NCBI RefSeq assembly: GCF_002499975.2 | Contig: NZ_CP052766.1 | Coordinates: 434,001-498,000 of the forward strand | Direction: 5' to 3' | Source: Alteromonas pelagimontana | GTDB lineage: Bacteria; Pseudomonadota; Gammaproteobacteria; Enterobacterales; Alteromonadaceae | DNA length: 64,000 bases | Shown here: positions 16,770 through 26,579 of the stretch, piece by piece | How positions within the stretch are numbered: the stretch's first letter is position 1 | How the letters are laid out: each line of letters starts with the position of its first letter | The notes under the pieces: generated by a model | Seen by the model: only the letters and a program-made list of their open reading frames with translations | Database searches by the model: none | Told to the model about the DNA's origin: nothing | Translations under genes and position numbers: made by a program

Positions 16770-19253
16770 TTACTTATCTACAGTACAAGGCTGCAGTTTC
16801 CAAATCCGTTCGACATAATCTTGAATTGAACGATCTGAAGTAAATTTACCCATTTTGGCAGTGTTAATAATAGCCATGCGTGCCCAGCGGTCCTTATCCC
16901 GATATGCTTTGTCTACCTTTTCCTGCGCATCGGCGTAGGCGCGGAAATCTGCCAGTACAAAATAAGGGTCGCCATAATCTAACAAACTTTGCTTGATTGA
17001 CACTAACGCACCGGGTTTACCTGGCGTGAAATAATCGGTTTCCAGCCAATCCAGCACAGCTTTAATTTCTGGATCACGATAGTAATAATCGTGGGGGTTG
17101 TACCCTTTTTCCTGCAGTTCGTGCACTTCATCAACGTTTAAGCCAAAGATAAAGATATTGTCTTCACCGACTTCTTCAGCTATTTCAATATTAGCGCCAT
17201 CTAATGTGCCTATTGTCAGAGCGCCGTTAAGAGCAAGTTTCATATTGCCTGTACCCGAAGCTTCTTTTCCTGCGGTACTAATCTGTTCTGATACATCAGA
17301 AGCCGGGATCATTTTTTCTGCCAGGGAAACACGATAGTTAGGTAAAAACGCAACCTTCAGCTTGTTTTTTACCCGTGGGTCCTGATTAATTTTATCTGCC
17401 ACTTTGTTGATGGCAAAGATAATATCTTTAGCAAGTTTGTATCCTGGTGCGGCTTTTGCGCCAAAAATAAATACGCGTGGATGCATATCATAATCCGGAT
17501 TTTCCAAAATCCGGCGATAAAGCGCCATAATATGGAGTAAATTTAGGTGCTGACGCTTATACTCATGCATCCGCTTAATTTGCACATCAAAAATAGCGTT
17601 TACATCGACATCAATATTTAAGGTATTTTTTATTTCATCTGCCAACAGCTGCTTATTCTGCTGCTTAACCTGCATGAACTGTTTCTGGAATGTTTTATTA
17701 TCGGCGTACTCCAGCAGGCCTTCCAACTTTTTCAGGTCTAGTGGCCAGTTTTCCCCAATCTTCTTATCAATTAATCTGGACAGCGGCGGATTACACGCTT
17801 TTAACCAACGTCTGGGCGTAATGCCATTGGTCACATTGGTAAGTTTATCAGGCCACAATTCGTTGAACTCGGGGAACAGGTTTTGTTTTACCAAACGGGA
17901 ATGGATTTCAGCTACACCGTTTACTTTAAAGGAACCGATCACAGAAAGGTGGCCCATGCGCACCATCTTTTCGCTGCCCTCTTCAATAATAGAAAGCTTA
18001 GTCTTTTTACTGGTATCACCTGGCCATTTTTTATCTACTTCAGCCATAAAGCGGTGGTTGATTTCATAGATAATCTCCAGATGCCGTGGCAGAATTTTTT
18101 CCAACATTCGAGCGGGCCATTTTTCCAGGGCTTCCGGTAGCAGCGTGTGGTTTGTATAAGCAAATACTTTTGTACAAATTCCCCAGGCTTTATCCCAATC
18201 CAGTGCTGCACGATCCACTAAAATTCGCATGAGCTCAGGAATGGAAATAGCCGGATGGGTATCATTTAACTGAATAACTACCTGATCGGTAAAGCGGCTC
18301 CAATCGTCGCCATGGGCGCGTTTATACCGGCGAATAATATCTTTTAGTGAGCAAGAGCAAAAGAAATATTGCTGAATGAGTCGCAGCTCTTTACCCGCTT
18401 CAGTTTCATCATTGGGATACAGCACTTTTGATATGGTTTCAGCTTGAACATTTTCCCGTTGCGCATCGACGTAACCGCCCGCATTAAATACGTCCCAGTT
18501 AAAATATCCTGACGACTCGCTTTTCCATAAACGAAGAACGTTTACGGTTTTACCGCCGTAGCCAACAACAGGAATATCCCACGGCACACCTTTTACAATA
18601 GAACCCGGATGCCATTCTTTCTGAATTCGTCCGTTGTCTCCGTATTTTGTTTCCACGTACCCGAACAACGATACTTCCTGGATCGATTCTGGGCGGCAGA
18701 TTTCCCACGGATTACCGAAGTCACGCCAGCTATCTGGTCGCTCAATTTGCGCGCCGCTTTTAATTTCCTGTCGAAACAGTCCATGCTCATAATGGATTCC
18801 GTAACCTATTGCTGGTAATTCCATGGTGGCTAAAGAATCAATAAAGCACGCTGCCAGGCGACCCAAGCCGCCATTACCTAATGCCATATCTGGCTCTTCT
18901 TCCATGATATCGGCAAGCTCAACGCCTAATTCTTTTAATGCTTCCGCAGCTGCATCGTATAAACCGAAGTTTTGCAGGTTATTTGACAATAAACGGCCCA
19001 TTAGGAACTCTGCGGAGAAATAATGTACTGCACGGGTGTCATTGAGGTAATGGGTTTTTTGGGTCTTTCTTAACCCTTCCAATACACGTTCCTGCATGGC
19101 TGCACATGTGGCTTTCCACCAAGCATGGTTATTCGCCTTATTTTCATCGGTTCCCAATGTACAGTGTAAATGGCGAATAATGGACGATTTAAAATCTGAT
19201 TTATAACTCTGACCGTCTGACTGAGCTTTGGCTTTAATCACTTTTGCGTTCAT
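16770..19253 (-). CDS. glgP: Glycogen/alpha-glucan phosphorylase
   Basis: 827 residues, usual length. It releases glucose 1-phosphate from alpha-1,4-glucans using pyridoxal phosphate. Family landmarks are the N-terminal [11 protein letters not shown] and [13 protein letters not shown] segments, the [12 protein letters not shown] block, RMHEYKRQ, and the cofactor lysine in [27 protein letters not shown]-type sequence (here shown only in part: [11 protein letters not shown]). The pgm gene lies upstream on the same strand, so the product can flow to glucose 6-phosphate. The synthesis genes glgA, glgB and glgC are not in the window. Confidence 0.96.
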   Translation of the reverse strand: MNAKVIKAKAQSDGQSYKSDFKSSIIRHLHCTLGTDENKANNHAWWKATCAAMQERVLEGLRKTQKTHYLNDTRAVHYFSAEFLMGRLLSNNLQNFGLYDAAAEALKELGVELADIMEEEPDMALGNGGLGRLAACFIDSLATMELPAIGYGIHYEHGLFRQEIKSGAQIERPDSWRDFGNPWEICRPESIQEVSLFGYVETKYGDNGRIQKEWHPGSIVKGVPWDIPVVGYGGKTVNVLRLWKSESSGYFNWDVFNAGGYVDAQRENVQAETISKVLYPNDETEAGKELRLIQQYFFCSCSLKDIIRRYKRAHGDDWSRFTDQVVIQLNDTHPAISIPELMRILVDRAALDWDKAWGICTKVFAYTNHTLLPEALEKWPARMLEKILPRHLEIIYEINHRFMAEVDKKWPGDTSKKTKLSIIEEGSEKMVRMGHLSVIGSFKVNGVAEIHSRLVKQNLFPEFNELWPDKLTNVTNGITPRRWLKACNPPLSRLIDKKIGENWPLDLKKLEGLLEYADNKTFQKQFMQVKQQNKQLLADEIKNTLNIDVDVNAIFDVQIKRMHEYKRQHLNLLHIMALYRRILENPDYDMHPRVFIFGAKAAPGYKLAKDIIFAINKVADKINQDPRVKNKLKVAFLPNYRVSLAEKMIPASDVSEQISTAGKEASGTGNMKLALNGALTIGTLDGANIEIAEEVGEDNIFIFGLNVDEVHELQEKGYNPHDYYYRDPEIKAVLDWLETDYFTPGKPGALVSIKQSLLDYGDPYFVLADFRAYADAQEKVDKAYRDKDRWARMAIINTAKMGKFTSDRSIQDYVERIWKLQPCTVDK

Positions 19254-19412
19254 AGCGGTTTCTCACTGTTAAGATTGGGCGTGAATAAAAGAGCTTGCTC
19301 CTTGGGAACAAAATCACGCGAAATCGTAATAAAATTACAAATGAATAAGCAGTAATAACAGCAATATAGCAGCGTTTAAAATGTTTTTGTGTAAAACTAT
19401 TGTGAATTCCCG

Positions 19413-19452
19413 TAAAAAACGGATGAAAACGTATGCATTCACCCGTTTTTTA
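19413..19452 (-). terminator. Intrinsic terminator after pgm
   Basis: Complementary arms AAAAACGG(A)TGAA and TTCA(C)CCGTTTTT around a ten-base loop, in the 240-base AT-rich gap between pgm and glgP. On the minus strand the hairpin is followed by a T run. It lies about 45 bases after the pgm stop. Confidence 0.75.
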
Positions 19453-19496
19453 ACAAATTATCAGCAATATTTTTGTAACCTACTTACAAATAGAGA

Positions 19497-21149
19497 TTAT
19501 TTAATAATTTTCCCCACTAAATCTTCAGCTTCCTGAATGAGTTCTTGTAAATGATTTTCACCGTTAAAGCTCTCAGCGTAGATTTTATAAATTTGTTCTG
19601 TACCTGAAGGTCTTGCTGCAAACCAGCCATTCTTTGTCGAAACCTTCACACCGCCGATCGCAGCATTGTTACCCGGTGCCTGAGTCTGTATCGAAAGGAT
19701 AGGTTCTCCCGCAAGGGTATCGTTGGTTATTACAGATACGTCCATTGCTGACAGCTTTTTCTTTTCTTCTAGCGAGGCAGCAACATCAACCCGAAGGTAG
19801 TACGGGGAGCCGAATTTTTGTGTAAGCTCATTATAATGCTCGCCGGGATCTTTGCCCGTGACTGCAAGAATCTCCGCGGCTAAAAGACACAGAATAAAAC
19901 CGTCTTTGTCCGTGGCCCAGGTATTGCCGTCTCTTTGCAGGAAAATACCGCCAGCACTTTCTTCACCCGCAAAGCCAATGTCACAATCTGCCAAACCTTG
20001 AACAAACCATTTAAAGCCCACAGGCATTTCAGCAATTTCACGCTCTAACGACATGGCGACGCGATCAATCATGGAACTGGAAACGAGGGTTTTGCCTACT
20101 TTGAGTTTTTGTGACCACTCGGGGCGATGTTGATAAAGGTAATTTATCACCACGGCTAAATAATGGTTTGGATTCATTAAGCCGGAACTTTTGCACACGA
20201 TACCATGACGATCAAAGTCAGGATCATTACCCCACGCGAGGTCGAATTTGTCCTTTAGCTCAATAAGACCCGCCATGGCGTAGGCCGAAGAACAATCCAT
20301 GCGCAGTTTGCCGTCTTTATCTCTGCGCATAAATCCAAACTGTGGATCAACCCGCTCATTGACCACAGTAATATTGAGATTGTATTTTTCAGCGATTCTA
20401 TCCCAGTACCCAACCCCTGCACCGCCAAGAGGATCCGTGCCCAGCGTCAGGTTAGCACCTGCAATCGCTTCCATATCAATTACCTGGTCGAGGTCATCAA
20501 TATAAGCTTCCATAAAATCATCTTCTTTTACCAAATCGCTATCCATCGCCTGGCGCAAATGTATTCGCTTTACATCTTTATTTCCGCCCGCGATTAACAG
20601 ATTGGCGCGCTCTTCGATAACTTTCGTTACATCGCTGTCGGCAGGGCCTCCATGCGGCGGGTTATACTTAAAGCCACCGTCTGCGGGAGGATTGTGCGAA
20701 GGGGTAATCACAATACCATCAGCAAATTCTTCCTTTCTATCGCGATTATAACGAATAATAGTTCGGGAAATTACCGGGGTGGGTGTATAGCCGCGGCTGG
20801 CGTTGTCGCTACGTTGGATGACTACGTTGATGTTATTGGCAACCAGTACCTCAATAGCCGTTAACATTGCAGGCTCGGATAACGCATGAGTATCTTTACC
20901 AATAAAAATAGGGCCGGTGATTTGTTGATGTGTTCGATATTCAGCTAATGCCTGGCAAATTGCCGCGATATGCGTATCTGTAAAGGTTACAGACATGGCT
21001 GTGCCACGGTGCCCGGAAGTGCCAAAGCTCACAGCCTCACTTGCCTCTTTCGGATCGGGCACATACGCATAATATTGACTGACCAGTTGCGCAACGTTAA
21101 TCAGCTGTTCCGGCGCGGCAGGTTTACCTGCCTGTGGATGTAATGCCAT
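19497..21149 (-). CDS. pgm: Phosphoglucomutase (alpha-D-glucose phosphate-specific)
   Basis: 550 residues, close to E. coli Pgm. It interconverts glucose 1-phosphate and glucose 6-phosphate. The phosphoserine loop TPSHNPPADGGFKYN, the metal loop DPDFDRHG, the sugar-binding GEESAGG and the phosphate-binding RPSGTEQIYKIYAES are all visible. It follows seqA on the same strand with a 70-base gap, the same pair as in enterobacteria and vibrios. Confidence 0.97.
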   Translation of the reverse strand: MALHPQAGKPAAPEQLINVAQLVSQYYAYVPDPKEASEAVSFGTSGHRGTAMSVTFTDTHIAAICQALAEYRTHQQITGPIFIGKDTHALSEPAMLTAIEVLVANNINVVIQRSDNASRGYTPTPVISRTIIRYNRDRKEEFADGIVITPSHNPPADGGFKYNPPHGGPADSDVTKVIEERANLLIAGGNKDVKRIHLRQAMDSDLVKEDDFMEAYIDDLDQVIDMEAIAGANLTLGTDPLGGAGVGYWDRIAEKYNLNITVVNERVDPQFGFMRRDKDGKLRMDCSSAYAMAGLIELKDKFDLAWGNDPDFDRHGIVCKSSGLMNPNHYLAVVINYLYQHRPEWSQKLKVGKTLVSSSMIDRVAMSLEREIAEMPVGFKWFVQGLADCDIGFAGEESAGGIFLQRDGNTWATDKDGFILCLLAAEILAVTGKDPGEHYNELTQKFGSPYYLRVDVAASLEEKKKLSAMDVSVITNDTLAGEPILSIQTQAPGNNAAIGGVKVSTKNGWFAARPSGTEQIYKIYAESFNGENHLQELIQEAEDLVGKIIK

Positions 21150-21219
21150 GTGATGTCCTTCTACGTGTTTTTAATTTGAAATTCGTTTCATTTACGCCAG
21201 CAGCGCGGCCCATGGATGC

Positions 21220-21819
21220 TTAATCGAATTTAGCCACCACTGCGCGGGTAATGTCTTCGTCATACCCAAGAATTTGCAAGACATGCTCCAACATAGCGAC
21301 TTTTTTCGCTGTGTTATTATTGGTTACTACCCAATACGGGCTGTCGGGAATTGCTTTGGGATTTGTGCTGCTACCGTTTTCCAGTAACTCCTCTTTTGAG
21401 GTTGCAAAATAAGTACGATTTTTTCCCTTAATCTGTTCAACCTTGGCAAAAGCATCGGGATGCAGATGATGCAATTCAGAAAGAATGAAAACAAACTGAT
21501 CCACCCTTTTGGTGTAGGCGGCCAGGGCTTTATCAGTAAGGCGTGCAAGAATATCGCCTTTACCATGCACCACCGACGGCGCGGCTTCATCCGAAGGCGG
21601 TGGAGCCGATGGCTTTTTCGCTTGCGACGTTTTGGCTGGGGTTGCTGGTATATCTGTTCGTGCGCTACCCACAGCGCCAGAATTCTGAACTTTCTTCGCT
21701 GGTGCCGGTGTTTCCGGCATTAATAGCCGTCTAAGAATATCTGACGCACTTTCACCAATATGCTTGGTCTGGCTGGCGATAAAACCATATAAATCTTCAT
21801 CAATATCAATTCTTTTCAT
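21220..21819 (-). CDS. seqA: SeqA, negative modulator of replication initiation
   Basis: 199 residues. The N-terminal oligomerisation segment KRIDIDEDLYGFIASQTKHIGESASDILRRLL (quoted only in part) and the C-terminal hemimethylated-GATC-binding domain, with a NRTYFATS segment and NNNTAKK near residue 170, match SeqA. The linker between (about 35-95) is longer and Ala/Pro/Lys-rich than in E. coli. SeqA sequesters newly replicated origins and GATC clusters, and implies Dam methylation in this organism. Upstream is a divergent MoxR operon instead of the enteric ybfF. Confidence 0.95.
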   Translation of the reverse strand: MKRIDIDEDLYGFIASQTKHIGESASDILRRLLMPETPAPAKKVQNSGAVGSARTDIPATPAKTSQAKKPSAPPPSDEAAPSVVHGKGDILARLTDKALAAYTKRVDQFVFILSELHHLHPDAFAKVEQIKGKNRTYFATSKEELLENGSSTNPKAIPDSPYWVVTNNNTAKKVAMLEHVLQILGYDEDITRAVVAKFD

Positions 21820-22026
21820 AAAATGCTTCCTTAGTTAACTGCGCCATTATAATCAACCCCTCACGCTATCGCAGCACTTAATCAGGGCAATTTTAACGCC
21901 TTTATCTTTGTTTTGGGCAATAGAGGGTGAGCTAACTATACTTACGTATCAATCAAATTATCTATCAGTCTTCGCGACTTGGTAACATGCTTAATGACCA
22001 AAGTCGAATTCAATCCAAGGCTTACT

Positions 22027-22944
22027 ATGAAAGCAGAGTTTCACAGTGCCATAAATGCACTAAGCCAACATATCATTGGTAAACCCGAACAAATAAAACT
22101 GGCAATCACCTGTCTGCTAGCCAACGGCCATTTATTAATTGAAGATCTGCCAGGTATGGGGAAAACAACACTGTCGCATGCCTTGGCCAGTGTATTTGGT
22201 CTGGAGTTTTCCCGCATTCAGTTTACCTCCGATTTACTACCCGCAGATATGCTGGGGGTCAATATCTTTAATGCGCAGAAACAAGCGTTTCAATTTCAGC
22301 CAGGGCCAGTATTTAATCAGTTGGTGCTGGCTGATGAGATAAACCGCGCCAGTCCCAAAACCCAGAGCGCCTTATTAGAAGCTATGGAAGAACAACAAGT
22401 TAGTATTGATGGTGTAACTTATGCCCTGCCCACTCCGTTTTTTGTCATTGGTACGCAGAATCCCAGTCATCAGGCGGGAACCTACCCACTGCCAGAATCG
22501 CAGTTAGATCGGTTTCTAATGCGAATTTCTTTAGGGTATCCTTCCTGGGAGGCGGAAAAAGCTATGTTGAACGCCGGTAGCCAGCGCAATCATTCTAGTC
22601 TTGAGACTGTGGTTGCTAAAGAAACGCTCCTAGATATGCAGCAACAGGTCTCACAGCTTCATTGTAGTGATGCTGTTATTAACTATATTCTTCGACTGGT
22701 AAATTTGAGCCGGGATGACAGCACTTACCCTCACCCCCTTTCGCCCCGTGCGTCCAAAGCACTAATGCAGGCCGCTAAAGCATGGGCATTTCTACATGAT
22801 AGACGTTATGTCGTTCCCGAAGATGTGCAAGCTACATTTACTGCAGTTGCCGAGCATCGTTTGCGTCCAACCGCTGACGCATACCACAATGAAGGGATCC
22901 TCAGTGACCAGCTACTGGAAAGCGTAGACCCTCTTGCTGCGTGA
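22027..22944 (+). CDS. MoxR-family AAA+ ATPase
   Basis: 305 residues from ATG 22027, which has CCAAGG upstream; an in-frame ATG at 21979 is less likely. Walker A is GMGKTTL, Walker B is LVLADEINRA, and the sensor region GTQNPSHQAGTYPLPESQLDRF is diagnostic for MoxR. These ATPases act as chaperone-like factors for partner proteins encoded beside them. It starts an operon with a DUF58 protein and a transglutaminase. Confidence 0.93.
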   Translation: MKAEFHSAINALSQHIIGKPEQIKLAITCLLANGHLLIEDLPGMGKTTLSHALASVFGLEFSRIQFTSDLLPADMLGVNIFNAQKQAFQFQPGPVFNQLVLADEINRASPKTQSALLEAMEEQQVSIDGVTYALPTPFFVIGTQNPSHQAGTYPLPESQLDRFLMRISLGYPSWEAEKAMLNAGSQRNHSSLETVVAKETLLDMQQQVSQLHCSDAVINYILRLVNLSRDDSTYPHPLSPRASKALMQAAKAWAFLHDRRYVVPEDVQATFTAVAEHRLRPTADAYHNEGILSDQLLESVDPLAA

Positions 22945-22956
22945 CAGGAAAGCTAC

Positions 22957-23928
22957 ATGCAGTTAATTGCTAAACACTGGCGGCAACGGCTGTTGCAATG
23001 GCTGGACAAGCGTATTCCCGCCAGTCAACAGCATCAGCTTGATCTGCGTTCTATTTTTATCTTTCCCGGCTGGTTTGGCCTCGGGTATCTGGTGATGTGC
23101 ATCTGCCTGTTTGTATTAGGTACCAACTATCAGAACAATCTCATGCTTTTCCTATGTTACTTTTTGCTTGCGCTTTTTCTGTTGAACCTGTTTTCCAGCT
23201 ATTTAAACTTCGCTCGTATTCAAATAAAAGCTGAAACTGTTACGCCGGTTTTTGCTGGTGATATTGCCGTTATCTGCCTACGAATAACAACTGACAACGA
23301 GCCGTCTGCGCATGGGTTATTGCATGCTAGCTGGTGGCAAGAAAAAAGCAGGATCACGATAGATCTGGATACAGATTTGCCGCATATTGTTCTGCCTTTC
23401 GCGACTCAGCAGCGAGGTGTAATCCCCCTTCCCCGCATTACCTGTTACACCGAATATCCGTTGGGGTTATATAAATGCTGGACCCATCTCGATTTTTCAC
23501 AGACCTTAAACATCTATCCAGCGCCGGTGCCTTGCGCAATTGACCTGCAACATAACCAGGCTGACACTGGGAATATCGCCACTGAACATGCAGGCCATGA
23601 TGATTTCAATGGCCTGAAAAATTATCAAGCGGGGGAGCCTTTACACAGAGTAGCCTGGAAAAATGTAGCAAAAGGAGGTGATTGGGTAAGTAAGTCGTTT
23701 AGTGAACAACAATCTGCAACGGGTTATCTCGTACTCCCGTCTACCTATACTGATTTAGAAACCGAGCTGGGTAAGCTGGCTTATCAGGTAATTAAACTCA
23801 CTGATAAAAAAATTGAATTCGGTATGCAACTGCAGAACATTGAAATACCTGTTGCAAAAGGAGAGCGACATAAGCACCAATGTTTAACTGCTCTCGCCCA
23901 GTTTAATAGGCAGGAAAAAGTAAAATGA
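22957..23928 (+). CDS. DUF58-domain membrane protein
   Basis: 323 residues. Two adjacent transmembrane helices (about 30-75) precede a beta-rich region and the DUF58 block with GLKNYQAGEPLHRVAWKNVAK, the form of the usual RxYxxGDxxRxIxW motif. The ribosome site AGGAAAG precedes the ATG. DUF58 proteins accompany MoxR ATPases and transglutaminase-like membrane proteins in many bacteria; biochemical role is unsettled. Overlaps the next gene by four bases (ATGA). Confidence 0.9.
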   Translation: MQLIAKHWRQRLLQWLDKRIPASQQHQLDLRSIFIFPGWFGLGYLVMCICLFVLGTNYQNNLMLFLCYFLLALFLLNLFSSYLNFARIQIKAETVTPVFAGDIAVICLRITTDNEPSAHGLLHASWWQEKSRITIDLDTDLPHIVLPFATQQRGVIPLPRITCYTEYPLGLYKCWTHLDFSQTLNIYPAPVPCAIDLQHNQADTGNIATEHAGHDDFNGLKNYQAGEPLHRVAWKNVAKGGDWVSKSFSEQQSATGYLVLPSTYTDLETELGKLAYQVIKLTDKKIEFGMQLQNIEIPVAKGERHKHQCLTALAQFNRQEKVK

Positions 23929-25955
23929 CAGCGGGCCGCCTTCCCATTGCCGGACACCGTGCGAGCTTGATCATTGCGCTGTTTTTTGCAGCTGTCAGTC
24001 TCGGCCTTTTTTCATCATTGATGCTCTGGGTGTTGTTACTTATGCTATGCGCGGTCATGGTGCGTATTTCTCTGTACATCGGCAAATATCGGCACGCGCC
24101 GAAAAGCCTCACTGTTAACCTGTTAGCAGTACTTTGTGCAATCACCCTCGCCTGGTTTACGCCCCAATTAGGTTTGCTCCTCGCTATGGTCAATTTATTG
24201 GTAATGGCCTGCGCGCTGAAATTGATGCTGTTAACGCGACGCAGAGACTTTTTACATTTATTCGGGTGTGGGCTTTTCCTCATTGGATGCGGGTATATCT
24301 TTAATCAGTCTGTTTTCAGCGCTGCCTTTCATTTGCTTTTACTGCTGGTCTGTCTTGTTGCGTTGTCTGCCGTCTATGCTCCCGGGCAAGCCTTACCCCG
24401 TCAAATCAGAAGTTTAACTGTTGTTTCAGTTCAGGCTATTCCTATTGCCTTGCTGCTTTTCCTCATTATTCCCCAGTTGCCTCCACTCTGGAAAATGCCA
24501 ACCGGCAGTTCCACCACTTCCGGGCTAACCGAAAAAGTGACTCCTGGCGATATCGCCAAACTCACCTTATCTACTGACTTAGTTTTCAATGCCACTTTTA
24601 CAGGTGCAGTTCCTGATAAAAATGAACGCTACTGGAGAGCCATTACACTTGAACATTTCGACGGCAAAAGCTGGCAGGTAAGTGAACTGCGCAAACAAAC
24701 ACGCAAGCAGTACCAGTCTTCAGGCGCTGAATTTTCGCCGGAAGTCGTTGGTGCTGCATACCATTATCAGGTAATAGCTGAACCTACCGGTGAGACATGG
24801 CTTTACGCAATTGATGTTGCCTTAGCGAACAATTTTAGTAGCAGAGATTACATCTGGCAGAGCGCCGACTATCAGCTTATTGCATCGCAACCGCTGAGAA
24901 GCAAATGGGCGTACGATGTCTCTTCCTACCCCGCTACACCGTTAAACCAGTCATTGCTTAGTGTAGACCGTCGCATCAATCTGCAATTACCTCAATCGGG
25001 AAATCCGCGAACGGCGCAATGGGTAAAACAGTTGCGACAGACATTTTCTGACGATAGTCGTTTTATTAATGCCATTATGGCGCACTTTGCACAACCGGTT
25101 TTCCGCTATACGTTAACGCCTACGCCTATGCCTTTGAATCCTGTAGATGCATTTCTCTTTGACCATCAGGCAGGTTTTTGCTCGCACTACGCGAGTGCCA
25201 TGGCTTATGCTTTAAGGCTTGCAGGGATCCCCGCAAGAATGGTAACAGGTTACCAGGGCGGCGAAACATTAGCGGCCAATGTTCTTAGTGTACATCAGTA
25301 CGATGCCCACGCTTGGGTAGAAGCGATGCTAGGTGAACAAGGCTGGGTACGTTTTGATCCCACCAGCGTGGTAGCACCTGCCCGCTTGCAATTTGGCTTA
25401 CAGGAAGCCATTGAAGAATCAGGTGAACTATTAGATAACAACCCGTTTTCCGGATTAAGACAGTTACCGGTGCTGGCGAACCTACGTCATCTGTTTGCCA
25501 ATATGGATTACTTGTGGAGCCGCTGGGTTCTGGGGTTCAACGCTAACATGCAGCAAAACTTATTAACGCTGATTTTGGGCAAAATAACGCCGCTTCGCCT
25601 CACCGTTTTGTTTCTCGCTATTATGGCCGTCATTGCGGGGCTACTCGCACTCTACTTCCTCCCCAAGTGGCGCAGAAATCCACCTCCTGAACATTTCGCA
25701 ATTTACCATAAAGGAGTGACGCTTGTAGCTCGTTTTTCTGGTATACCCAGAATGCATCTTGCTCCCCGCCAGTATATGGAAAAAGTGCGGCCTTGTTTGC
25801 CTCTACCTGCGGCAATGCAATTTAGCAGCTTAACTCAGAAATTCGAGATTATTGAGTATCATCCGGCTACCGGCGACAGAGTCAGTAAGGAAATGATCCG
25901 GATGAAAGTAACGCTACGGTTACTGAAAAAATCGCTACAACAGAATAAAAGATAA
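23925..25955 (+). CDS. Membrane-bound transglutaminase-like protein (TgpA/DUF3488)
   Basis: 676 residues. Five to six N-terminal transmembrane helices (about 15-185, the DUF3488 part) are followed by a periplasmic transglutaminase-like domain. The Cys-His-Asp triad is readable: GFCSHYASAMAYALR (Cys), AHAWVEA (His) and RFDPTSVVAP (Asp). A last transmembrane helix lies near 560-580, then a cytoplasmic DUF4129-like tail. In Pseudomonas the homologue TgpA is essential. Same operon as MoxR and DUF58. Confidence 0.93.
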   Translation: MTAGRLPIAGHRASLIIALFFAAVSLGLFSSLMLWVLLLMLCAVMVRISLYIGKYRHAPKSLTVNLLAVLCAITLAWFTPQLGLLLAMVNLLVMACALKLMLLTRRRDFLHLFGCGLFLIGCGYIFNQSVFSAAFHLLLLLVCLVALSAVYAPGQALPRQIRSLTVVSVQAIPIALLLFLIIPQLPPLWKMPTGSSTTSGLTEKVTPGDIAKLTLSTDLVFNATFTGAVPDKNERYWRAITLEHFDGKSWQVSELRKQTRKQYQSSGAEFSPEVVGAAYHYQVIAEPTGETWLYAIDVALANNFSSRDYIWQSADYQLIASQPLRSKWAYDVSSYPATPLNQSLLSVDRRINLQLPQSGNPRTAQWVKQLRQTFSDDSRFINAIMAHFAQPVFRYTLTPTPMPLNPVDAFLFDHQAGFCSHYASAMAYALRLAGIPARMVTGYQGGETLAANVLSVHQYDAHAWVEAMLGEQGWVRFDPTSVVAPARLQFGLQEAIEESGELLDNNPFSGLRQLPVLANLRHLFANMDYLWSRWVLGFNANMQQNLLTLILGKITPLRLTVLFLAIMAVIAGLLALYFLPKWRRNPPPEHFAIYHKGVTLVARFSGIPRMHLAPRQYMEKVRPCLPLPAAMQFSSLTQKFEIIEYHPATGDRVSKEMIRMKVTLRLLKKSLQQNKR

Positions 25956-26009
25956 CTTTTACAATAGGTATTACACCCGGGCAATCTTAACCAGTCGTCG
26001 TGTTTATCG

Positions 26010-26405
26010 TTATAACAGCTGGGGCGTAAGTGTGTGTTCCTGATAGCATTCCACATGACTAATTTGCGCAACAGGAAAAAGCCGCTTAGCTCGACTTGCC
26101 ACTCGAGGTACAAGACGTGGAGATAACCAGATTTCTGCCATTAGGAAAGGTCCCGCCAGCAGGCAAATACATCTTGGAGAACACTGTATGGTGGTAATCA
26201 TTTTTGCCGGTAGTATTACGCATCTGTCCAATCGCAACACAGAGGAGACCGTTGGCCGGACGATAACTATCGCGCTTCCTTTCAATGATGTGGACACCAG
26301 CATCCCGTTAATTACCCCCGAACGCCCCCATACCAGATAGCAAATTACAGCTAATGTAAGTGGCAACATAAAAAAATTGAAGAAGATGAAATAGACCTCG
26401 GACAT
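26010..26405 (-). CDS. Possible small membrane protein, unverified
   Basis: A 131-residue frame on the minus strand, with one hydrophobic N-terminal segment (residues 3-25) and a cysteine-rich middle. There is no clear ribosome site at either ATG 26405 or the in-frame TTG 26420, and no family is recognised. It fills an otherwise empty 620-base stretch between the transglutaminase gene and the fusA terminator. Chance open frame is quite possible. Confidence 0.3.
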   Translation of the reverse strand: MSEVYFIFFNFFMLPLTLAVICYLVWGRSGVINGMLVSTSLKGSAIVIVRPTVSSVLRLDRCVILPAKMITTIQCSPRCICLLAGPFLMAEIWLSPRLVPRVASRAKRLFPVAQISHVECYQEHTLTPQLL

Positions 26406-26516
26406 AAGTAGTAGGGACAAGACATAACTGACACTACTTTAAATGCTGTGGCCCAATTTACAAGATCAGGTTTCGGACAGTTTTTACTGAAATGAAAGGA
26501 TTAACGGAAAAAATAT

Positions 26517-26550
26517 AAAAAATCCCCTGTCATCAAAAATGGCAGGGGAT
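26517..26550 (-). terminator. Intrinsic terminator of EF-G 2 gene
   Basis: On the minus strand ATCCCCTGCCA pairs with TGACAGGGGAT across a short T-rich loop and is followed by a TTTTTT run. It lies about 30 bases past the fusA stop. Confidence 0.85.
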
Positions 26551-26579
26551 CCTTTATAAAGCGGCTAGCGCAAACGAAA

